A stretch of 64,000 bases of DNA from Aphrocallistes beatrix (lineage: Eukaryota > Porifera > Hexactinellida > Sceptrulophora > Aphrocallistidae), in NCBI GenBank assembly GCA_963281255.1, contig OY725504.1, positions 2,666,001 through 2,730,000 on the forward strand, read 5' to 3'. The notes under the pieces were generated by a model. The model had not been told where the DNA came from and searched no databases. It saw nothing but the letters and a program-made list of their open reading frames with translations. Every line of letters begins with the position of its first letter. Position 1 is the first letter of the stretch. This document shows, one piece after another, positions 41,101 to 52,600 of the stretch. A program made the translations under genes and the position numbers.

Positions 41101-44100
41101 CAATAGGTTATATTTGTGACAAATTTGGTGATTTTGAGAGGTCGTTTAAGGGCACTTCTAAGTGTTTTTATAATAAAGATTTTTGCATAGAACTGAGATG
41201 TGACTGGGTTAATACGGAAAATTTGTAATCCCTTCATGGAATGTTGCTACATTCCAATGTTGCTATGGAAACGTGTTTTGCTCAGTTGGGGTTATATCTT
41301 GAAAACCCCGATAGCTAGACATTCAAATGTAATTCCATTTGAGAGCGAATAGACTACATCCTATTAAGCGATAATATAATTTCGATGTCTAAATTCAATG
41401 GTTTACGAGATATTCGACAAATTACCAAATGTGACCAATATGTTAAATTGTCCAATAACTCGTGAACCATTGAATTTAGACAAATAGATTATTATATTAT
41501 CACTTAATAGGAAATGGTCTATTGGCTATCAAATTGAGTTACATTTGAATGTCTAGCTCTTGTGGTTTTCAAGAAATAATCCCAACTGACCAAAACACGT
41601 TCCCATAGCAACACTGGAATGTAGCAACATTCCATGAAAAAATTCTAGATTTTTCGAATTAACCCATTCACATCTCAGTTCTATGCGAAAAATCTTATGA
41701 TAAAAACACTTAGAAGTGCCCTTAAACGACCTCAAAATCACTAAATTTGTCACAAATACAACCTATTCCGCAACCATATGGTGACTAATCTAAAATTTAA
41801 CAACGAATAACGGTACTCTGACACCATATTTATATATGCTGATAATACATTCCTAAGCTCTATTGTGCTTTGTTAATGATTTAAAGCGGATCATGTATTA
41901 GTTCAACCATCTTCTACCGCATCCCTAGTCCCAAATCCGCAAGTTACTGAGAGGCCTTATATACAGTAGGCTATAGCAGAAGCTTGATCAGAAAACTAAT
42001 GTAGACTCTATCTTCATCATGCAGTAATACCCATTCAGATATTCCACAAATACGCTGCAATACCAAGTGAGTATAGCCCAGCAAATACTTACTTGATTTT
42101 GTGGCTCATTTGTGGGATGGTTACTGCATAAGAAAGATAGAAGCGAACAAAGGTATCTTGATATTTTATTGCACATGAAGAAATCAACTACTTTGTTTAC
42201 ATTAAATTAATGTAGATATGTACTAACTATTTTAATAAAATATTATTAATTGCAGATTAATGTTAACAAGCGCGCATCGCGTACTTGCGCTTCGCGACTG
42301 GAGGACACTATGTGCGCCAGAGGCACCCTTTGGGCGCCTGGGCCACATTGATTAATTATATGGGAGACAACATCTCTAAATACGTCTGTCCTACTGCTAT
42401 AATTGATATCGCACGGAAAATCACAAAATTTAATTTTTGATGCGTAATGATGGCTTCATAACAGAGTGATGAGTCATCGTTCTTTGGATGACAGTTGTAT
42501 CACATGTGAATAATGTTAATATACACATTCTAATAAAATTTCAGCCTTCTATAACTTAACATGGCTGAGTTCTAGTAAAAAAACTGAAAATTCTAATTGT
42601 TAAAAGGGTGACAATGACGTCATAATTCCATGATGAGTAGACATTTTAGTCTGAGCTCAGAACTTAGTGGAGCCATAGCCAAAAGACTCCCACATGCCAA
42701 AAATCAGTTTTCTGCGCGCAGCAGTTTCTTCAATCAATTCATTACAGAGAAATATATATATACACTACCCGGACAAAAGTATTCGACCACCACGTAAACT
42801 TCCAAACAAATAGTATTAAATGGGTCTATTCATAAAGGAATATATACTCAAACTGTAAGGAATAAATTCGTAATCTGCACATTCTAATTACTCATAATTG
42901 AGAGTTCAACTCAATTACTTTTTCTTATGTAGAAAATTATCAACCTATGCCACTTTGCGTCACTAAAAGCCATCATATATAATGGCTGTGACTTGGGACA
43001 AGTGCATCAGTATCAAATGTTGATATTTGTTAACTTGGGAGTTAGTACTTAAGCTGAGGCTATCAATTATGAGTAATTAGGATGTGTAGTTTACGAATTT
43101 GAAATAAAAAATAGAGTATTCCTTACAGTTTGAGTACATATTCCTTTATGAATAGACCCACTTTAATACTATTTGTATGGCGGTTTCTATGGTGGTCGAA
43201 TACTTTTGTCCGGGTACTGTATATACTACAGTGGAACCTGTATATAACGGCCACCCAAGGGACTGGACGAAATTGGCCGTTATATACAGGTGACCGCTAT
43301 ATACAGGTGATTGTCTTAATCTCCAAAAGGTATCAACGTAGTGCAATAAATATAAGTTTTTAGAAATCCATTACTTGAAGTACAGTCGAACCTCTCTTAT
43401 CCGGGCACTCCCGTCCGGAAGGTGCCCGTAACTCGGAATTTGTCCGGATGTCAGAATTACTATTATCCACATGGCAATATTAAAATATTTCTTTTCCAAA
43501 ATGTCCAATTCTTTCCTAATGAGCTAACTTACAGTAGTTATGGTGTAGTTTACTAGGTTAAATACTCGTAACTGGATGTATCTAAAGATATCCGATCTCG
43601 AAGGACGTAAATGGAAATAAGGATAGTTCAATTTGAAAAAATATTAATTCTTAGTTGTATGATAGTGAAGTATTCGTATATATTTAAACTAAAGTTGAAT
43701 CAAATATAGCTTTTTGAACAATTCTAAGAGATAGATTGATTGACTTTGTATCAGGATCAATTTGGAATCCGGGCAAAGTCAATCCATAACTCCGAGTAAC
43801 AGGCACCTCCTTCAACCGAGAGGGTGCCCGCCCGGCTGAGGGAGGTGCCCGTAATTGGGAGGTCCGGATCTGAGAGGGTATACTGTAATTACATGAAACT
43901 TGTTTATCGTTCGTAACAGGTCCTGTAATAAACACATAAAGGTGAAAAAGGTGATGGCAGTTATAGATAGGTAGTGGTCGTTATAGACAGGTGATGGCCG
44001 TTATACACAGTTTTAGGGTCAGTAAGGGACTACAAACGGGTGGCCGCTGGCCGCGTTGAGCAGGTGACCGCTATACACAGGTTCAATATTATGGAATTTC

Positions 44101-47100
44101 GGACGGAAATGTTCATTGGTGACCTCTATAGACAGGTGACCGTTATATAGAGTGGCCGTTATAGCAGGTTCGACTGTATATATATACAGTATATACAGTA
44201 GAACGTCAGTTATCCGAATTGACCAACTAAAATATACTAAATTCATAAATGATGCATCCTTGAGTTGAGAATTGAAAGTACTACACTGCCATCATTTTAT
44301 ATACTATTGTTGATACCTGCATAGATCAATATGTATTTTATCCATATTCATCATTATGGCTACTTAGTACTGTTGCATGAGATTTCTACTACCGTGAGAT
44401 TTTTACTACCCTAATCTTAGCAGTAATAAAAAACTTCCATCCCTAGTCGAGATTTGATTATCTTTTAACACTACACTCCTAGTATTTAAAGTCAAATATT
44501 TACCCCAAGTTATTGTATTTGTTAATAATAATCTATCTTGATAATACGGACGATTCAGAATATAGAGAACTTGTTAATTATTTAACAACAAAGACCCTAC
44601 CATCTCGTCTACTGTCAGCTACAAAATTTGCAAGAGCTAATTTTAAAACATTTGCTCCATCATTTCAATTAGGCGGAGACAATCTTCTTTATAAGGTTAG
44701 TGTATTATATCATCATCATCAACATTACCAATTAATTTACTTTTTTAATAAACAATTTTTTAGTTACCCAAATAAAAACGAATTACCAGACATCCTTCGT
44801 TTATACCATGACACGGAACATTGCGGCAGGAATCAAACAGTTGAAATGATACAGTCCAAGTATACTAGATGGAAGGGTATGCATGAAGATATTCGTAAAT
44901 ATGTAAGTATACTGTACTATTGTAGATCTCAGTCAATTATAGTAGTATAACAAATAAACCTAAAAAAAGATTTAACAAATATAAATACGTTAAACATGTG
45001 AAGTTATCTAATTAAGGGAAGGTTTACAAATTTGTTGTTAATTAAAATTTGGTCCCAATTTGGGAATAAAAAATTCTCCCTTCAACTTTCCTGTTTTTAT
45101 TCGAATTTTGCATAACTATGCGATAGGAATCTGCAGTAAAAATTTGCAAATCGTTTTAAAACTTCAGAAGTTAGTTCTGACACCGAAAACTGATCCGTGA
45201 GGATTAAATTTTGCTTATAGAGTAAAAGTTGTCACAAGTGCCAAATGAAGGCTCCTCTTTTGCCACAACCTCAGCGAAAATTGCAACCAATAGCACCACC
45301 AAAGTCTCCTTGGCATCATATCGGTATGGACTTGATAACTGATTTGCCAGCTAATCCAGAAGGATACAGACATGTGTTAGTGGTTGTATGCTACCTAACC
45401 AAGTTCGTTGCTGCAAGAGCGTTACAGTCCAAAACAACGAAATCAGTTATCAACGCACTCTCTGAAATTTATCTGATCTACGACGTTCCAGCAATTATTC
45501 AGCATGATCAAGGCAAAGAATTTACAAGCAAGGTTCGTATTATATTACGAAATTGAGAATTAATTCATTATTATATTGTGTACTATTAATAAATATACTG
45601 CGGACTATTCTAGTTCCTCTTGTTCCGCTGCTTAATAATTCAAAATTGTTAGTGGGGTGGTTGCGCAACGTAACGCAGTATCGGAGGGAAAATGTTGAAT
45701 ATTCCTTGCTACTTGTAAAATGTATAAATCATATCGGATATATTCAATGAAATGGTTTTAGCATTATGTAATGTTGAAGGAGGGGGGTATCTATTTTGTG
45801 ACATGGTGTGACTGAAGGGGGTAGGGTATGTTTGGGGCCATTTTAGCGATAATATTATCATAATTATGTAACGTTTGAACGGTCTAGGACAGTTCAAGTA
45901 GCGAGGGTCTACTTGTTTAAATAATTAAATTTATGTTAAACTATGTTAAACTAGGGAGATAGCCTAATATTCCTGTCCTGCCAGGAAATCGGTAGCTTGA
46001 ACAGGGCATCAGATTAACCAAAAAGTATGGGGGAGGGACCTGGGGCCTTATTCACTAAAGTTGTATTGTCAGATTCTAAGAATTACCTGAAATTCAATCA
46101 ATTTTTCCAAAAACGACAATTCTTAGAAAATAATTAGTGATGTCGAGGGTTCACTAAACTTGTATTAAATAGGTATTTTACATTATTATTTCAACCTCTA
46201 TTTTACTAGATCTTTCAATCTTTCAATTCCAAAAAGATAAATTGTTATAATACGTACATTACAATTAATTAACACTGCCATCATTATGACGCTAGATAAA
46301 AGTCATACTACTATATTACGCATTATTTTTGTGGTAAAGATGAAATCTTGCTGTTATGAAACTGTCTAGTTAATAAACATGATTCAAATTGAAGCTGATG
46401 CAACATTTGATTACTTGTAAATTTGAACAACATAACTTACGTAAAAGAAACCACCAATAAGCAATGAATTGTAATACTTAATATCAAGCGGTTTCCATTT
46501 TTATCAACTCATGATACAATCTATTATAATATATGTATGGTTTGACAGTTACATTGAGCTAAGAGATTGTGCTATGCGTACGTAGTCAAATCAAGTAATA
46601 CTAGAGTGACATACAACTTCTAACTAATGACGGATATTATGTTTCATTATTTAATTAATATATACTTTGCGAGTACGAATACCATCTACGATTCTAACGA
46701 TTATCGTGAACAGCAAACTTTCAATAAAAAATAGTTTGTTGATAAATTTGTAAAGAAATTATATTTCAGTAGGCTAATTCTACTAAATAAAGAAATAAAT
46801 TCATTCTCTTCAATAACTAGAACTTGTAACTGAATATTTCAGCATACTTTAATGGGTGATGTTAGATTTGATAATATGTCAGGCTATGGCAATCAATACC
46901 CGTTAAAGAATTAATATAGAACAGTGCAAATATTTGAGAGATATTCTAAACTAATTTTTAGGCCACGATTCGAGATCGGTGATTTATTCATTGTCTTCGA
47001 CAAAACAAAGGAGAAAAAAATGCCAGGAACAAAGGATAAACCGATGTATATGGGTCCTTTTGAAGTAGCTGACTTAACTGAAAGCCACTTAATCGCTAAA

Positions 47101-49668
47101 ACAGGTGATAAGATGAAGAAATACCCAATTCATCTTACAAGGAAGTATTATTCTCGATTTATTGAATTAAGTATATTTTTAGTACAATACCCTATCTTAC
47201 ATTTTCCTATATTGACTAACAACAATATCAGGATACATAATCAGATGCTACACGTATTATGGGGAAATGAAGCGCTGACGAGGTCAATTCCACAGACAGT
47301 CAAGCATCAATTCTTCAAACGAGTAGAAACAAACACGTCAAGGTATTTATATACATTTAGAATTTGTGCAGATATGCTGTGCTAAAATTCATAAAATTAA
47401 TATGTACGTAAATATAGGTCATAGAATATCTAGAAGATCAGCTGATTGTCTCAAGAACTCAAGAAGATCTCAAATCGCTCCCTTATACATTTCATCAATT
47501 AAAAAATCAAGACATTCCTAATTATTCTCCGATATCTAGAGAATGGAAAATATCAAAGTGCAATCTGTTACAACTTCCATTCGAGAAAAAACTACCTCAG
47601 GCAGATTATTACGTTGGAAAACCGCTAGGAAGTTTCATTCCACTTGAACAGTATCCCATAGAACGCGATGGTAACTGCTTTTTCAGAGCTATCTCAGCCG
47701 CACTAACGGGTTCAGAGAATCACCACGAGAAAATTCGCGGGGAGGTTTATAGATTTATTGGAGTTCAAGGAGCTAGCTACATTACACGCTACCTTGAATT
47801 AAAATTTAGCAATCTATCATCAAAGCAGTATCTTTTACAGTCACAAATGGGTAGTGATCATATTTGGGCAACCGACGTCGAAATAATGGCAGTATCCATG
47901 ATGTTAGGGATAGACCTGTTTGTTGCGAACTTCAATTGTGATTCGAAGAAAACATACAACGAAATAAGATGGTATCGCTACCATTTTTATGAAGAGCACA
48001 GATCTAACGAAGCGATGTACCTAACTAATTTTGATGAACATTTTCAGCCTGTTACAGACCTAATTAACTGCCGCTATCAGTCATATTTTACTTCGGACAG
48101 TTTTAGCAGTGCAGTTGTAATAGACGACGAGTAACAGTTTTCCACTTATTCTATTATAAATATTAAATAATTATTTGTTGTTTGTAATTAGCTATTTACC
48201 CTGTTAGAAATTATTGATATCGTAATTGTGATAATTATGATGTGAAATAGAAGAATTACAAAAAAAGTTTCAGATTGACGTAATTTCTGACAGTTTATTT
48301 TCGGGGTGAAATCATTTGCATTCTACTACAATAGTACAGAGCAATTGTACGGTGTAATTAAGATACTGTTTCAATGGTGACGATGACCCAATTCACTTTA
48401 ATCACATTAAGAATGCTTGTTCTATGCTTTGTTGATCAAGTATCACACATTATATTACAAAAATGCAAAATAATGGGGTTTTTCTCATCCCGGTATATGT
48501 AAATGTCCGTTTAGATCTTCGAATAAATATCTAGATTTGTAATTTGGGAGCCTTACGAATTTCAATTTCTAATATATTCTAGTTTTTCTATCCAACTAAA
48601 AAATATAAATAATAAGTTTACTAACACACCATCTATTCTGCAATTTATCATAGTTTTATCTTATCATCAACCTTAATTTTTGATAATTAACTAGATGTAC
48701 AGTGTGTTAAGAAATTGTTTTCCTTTATTCTAAACATACGATTGAAACTAATTCTTTATGTGATTATATTTGTTTACAATTCCTAGTATCTTAAATATTT
48801 GTATGAGAATATTCAAATACTAAAGTATGACTGAATTTTGTTGTGTTTAACTTATCCATTCACGAATTATACAAAAATAGGTTGCATTGATGTCAAATGA
48901 GCTCCCAGTTAGTAGGTGATTTTAGTAAAATCAAAAATCAACCCATACTAGATCGAAAAGCATTGATCACCTCTACATGGCCTGTTCATTCGCTTGATTT
49001 AAGACCCTTTAAAAATCCCTTATATACTAGTAATATAAAGAAAAGGCCAAATTCTATTTTGAACGACGAACAAAACTAGCATTGCTTTTACCAATTGAAT
49101 CAAGCTTTGAAAAGGACAATTTTTAAATTTTAGAAAAAGTCATAGTAAGAATGCTGAATTGAATTAAAAATGTTTTAAATTAAGTGCTAATACTCATATA
49201 AGTATATCCAAAGTTAATAAAATTTTTGTCATATTTTTGCTTCTAAATTTTCAGATGTTTGAGAGGAAATCTATTTCTTAACACACTGTACATTGCAAAT
49301 ATCTAAGCTAATAAATGCATAGTACGCGTATTATAGGCAAATTGTTGTCGCTCTATGTATAACATACTCCAACATACCAATGTAATAAATCACTAAATAA
49401 TGATTTCACCACTTTTAGGCATTAGTTCTAAAAGTGGTGAAAAGAGATTATTTAGTGTAAAGTCTGGCTTAATTGTGAAGGAGCTGTGAACTATGGATTA
49501 ATGCAGAGTGTAGGTAGTAAAAATCTCACGGTAGTAGAAATCTCATGCAACAGTACTACTGACCAACTTTTCTATATAGTAATTACAAATTACATAGTCC
49601 CTACCCGTTCGGATAACTGACGTCCTACTGTATAAACAAACACTAATCGAGTTTTAATAGTAAGGATA

Positions 49669-49699
<31 letters not shown>

Positions 49700-52600
49700 T
49701 AGGGTGCTCCAAAAAATTAGAAAGTTTGAATCTTAAGATGCACACTCTTCAAGTCGTTTACCTTGATCACCAAGTATTCACCATAAAACTTTCATACAAT
49801 TTGCGTATGGTTTAGTGGTCGCGCAAAGTAGCCTCCCCCTCGTGCTAATTTATGATGGGATATGTCCGGGTTGGCGCCAAAAGTTGCAAAAGGCGTACTT
49901 CTGATATCTAAATAAACTAGTAACTTTATTTTCGTGATATTTGAGGGTGGTTTTATATCAGCTAATAATACATTTTAATAACCTAAAATCTACCAGTTCC
50001 GAGATATTAGTGGAAACAGTTGAGACCATTAATAATTTCAAGTATGAAGGCTAGTCCCAACTGTCTTCACTAATATCTCGGAACTGATAGATTTTAGGTT
50101 ATTAAAATGTATTATTAGCTGATATAAAACCACCCTCAAATATCACAAAAATAAAGTTACTAGTTTATTTAGATATCAGAAGTACGCCTTTTGCAACCTT
50201 TGGCGCCAACCCGGACATATCTCATTATAAATTAGCACGAGGGGGAGGCTACTTTGCGGGACCACTAAACCATCCCCAAATTGCATGAAAATTTTATGGT
50301 GAATACTTGGTGATCAAGGTAAACGACTTGAAGAGTGTGCATCTAAAGATTCAAACTTTCTAATTTTTTGGAGCACCCTAATATATATATATATATCTGT
50401 AACGAATTGATTGAAGAAACTGCCAGGCCCAGAAAGCTGATTTTTGGCATGTGGGAGTCTTTTGGCTATGGCTCCAGTAAGTTCTGAGCTCAGACGAAAA
50501 TGTCGACTCATCATGGAATTGTGACGTCATTGTCACCTTTTTATAATTAGAAATTTCAGTTTTTCGACTATAACTCAGCCATTTTAGGAGATTGAAGGCT
50601 GAAATTTTGATATAATGTTTATATTAATATATCTCAAATATATTACACATCAAAAAACTTAAAAACTGACAAATTTTGTATTTTTCGTCGATATTGATTA
50701 TAGCAGTAGGACAGACGTATTTAGAGATGTTATATCCCTTATGATTAATCAATGTGACGCCAGGCGCCTCCGGCGGACACAAAGTGTCCGCCAGCCGCGC
50801 AGCGCAAGCAAGCGAAGCGCGCTTGTATATATATAAATATACAGTGGAACCTGTATATAAAGCCCACCATACATGATGCAACTTTGTTGCATGAAACATT
50901 TGCATGCAACATTTGAACTCACACGATGCAACAAGTTGCTTGCAAAAAATTTCGTGGAGCATAGTTGCATGCAATATTGTTGCCTGAATTTTGTGCTTAT
51001 TTAATAATTTTGACTCTATATACCTATTTGTGGAATCTTTTGTTTAAATTGAACTAATTACATCAAAGTTATTCTGCATTTTACATAATAATCCTGTTAT
51101 AATTTATTAATCTGTAAGTGTGTATTGATTGTTGAATGACGTATTCAATAAAGATGACTTTCTATTGTCTATTTTAATGGCTTGATCGTATTTTTGATAA
51201 TGCTTATCGTTATCGTAATAATTAATATAATTTTGATGCAGAATGTTGCATGAAAATAGAACATGTTCTATTTCCATGCAACAGGTTGCATGCAACATTG
51301 TTGCATTCAATACTCGACATACACGATGCAGCTTTGTTTCATGCAACATTTGTTGCATGCAAAATACTACCATACACGATGCAACATTGTTGCATGCAAC
51401 CTTTGTTGCATGAAATTTTAACATACACGATGCAACTTTGTTGCATGCAACATTTACATGCAACAAAGTTGCATCGTGTATGGTGGGCTTAACGGCCACC
51501 CAAGGGACTGGACAAATTGGCCGTTATACACAGGTGACCGTTATATACAGGTGATTGTCTTAACCCTATCTAGAATGAAACATAGTTACTACATGTATTT
51601 CCATTACTTGAAGTAATTACATGAAACTTGTTCATCGTTCGTAACAGGTCCTGTAATAAACACATAAAAAGGTGAAAAAGGTGATGGACGTTATAGACAA
51701 GTGATGGCCATTATACACAGTTTTAGGGTCAGTAAGGGACTATAAACGGGTGGCCGCTGGCCGCGTTGAGCAGGTGACCCCTATACACAGGTTCAATATT
51801 ATGAAATTTCGGACGGGACTGCTCATTGGTGACCGCTATAGACAGGTGACCGTTATATAGAGTGGCCGTTATAGCAGGTTCGACTGTATATGTATATACA
51901 AGGTGACTTTTAAGTTCTTTCCCAAGCTTGATTAGGTATAAAATTTCTTATACTCAAACAATCTTAGTTATTATGGTCTTTAGAGGTTGTAATTCAAATA
52001 TTCTCAATGATTTTAAAAGATCTTTCGAGTCTAAGACCTAGAACTGTGTTTTGTATGGTGAGTTTTGTGGAGAAAATATGTGTCCTGGCGCGCAGCGAAA
52101 TTCGAGAATCAGGGTCGCTTCTTCTGTAAAAAATGTCTCTATAATCGATGTTCCATGACGATTTAGCACCAGATACCTTTCATTCATCATGGAAATATTT
52201 CACAAATCCATTGAATGCTTTATCAGAAACGATAGAGTTATTATTTAACGAGTTCAAATTAGGTACATTTTGCAAAATCACCAAAAATGGCACTTTTTTT
52301 CACATCACTAAAAATCTGATCCAAATGGTTCTCAATATACACTGATCTAAACGTCCTATATTTCTACAAATTTAGAGTGTTCGAGGAAAATGTGAGAGCT
52401 AATTTGTCCTAGAATTTAGAGACTCTAGAAAGATAATTTGAAAAGCAGTGGGCCCTGATTCTCGTTTTTCACTGCGAGTCAGGACACATTTTTTCTCGAC
52501 AAAACTCACAATACAAAACACAGTTCCTGGTCTTAGACTCGAAAAATCTAGTCATTGAGAATATTCGAATTACAATCTCTAAAGACAATAATAACTAATA

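Larger units (their letters stand above)
44371..49552 (+). mobile_element. Ginger-like DNA transposon, complete ends, integrase plus OTU protease
   Basis: 5182 bp with perfect 40-bp terminal inverted repeats (44371-44410 and 49513-49552) starting TGTTGCATGAGATTTC, and a 4-bp target duplication GTAC (44367-44370, 49553-49556). Plus-strand coding parts are a gypsy-type integrase (zinc finger, DD of DDE, GPF-containing C-terminus) and an OTU cysteine protease. Ginger elements are cut-and-paste transposons with gypsy-integrase-like transposases, TGT ends and 4-bp duplications (known). The catalytic-Glu exon was not found, so activity is doubtful even though the ends are pristine. Confidence 0.9.
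44196..49630. mobile_element. pogo-like MITE split by the Ginger-like transposon
   Basis: Ends CAGTAGAACGTCAGTTATCC and CAGTAGGACGTCAGTTATCC (inverted) with TA flanks. Without the insert it is about 249 bp. It dates the Ginger-like insertion as later than this MITE. Confidence 0.88.

Noticed and set aside
47418-48134. OTU gene as a host deubiquitinase or a bacterial transfer
   Set aside because: It lies wholly between the perfect inverted ends of the Ginger-like element and downstream of its integrase, on the same strand, so it is element cargo.
51107-51499. 130-codon histidine/cysteine-rich frame
   Set aside because: Produced by the repeated GTTGCATGCAAC words of the Harbinger-like MITE; no real protein.
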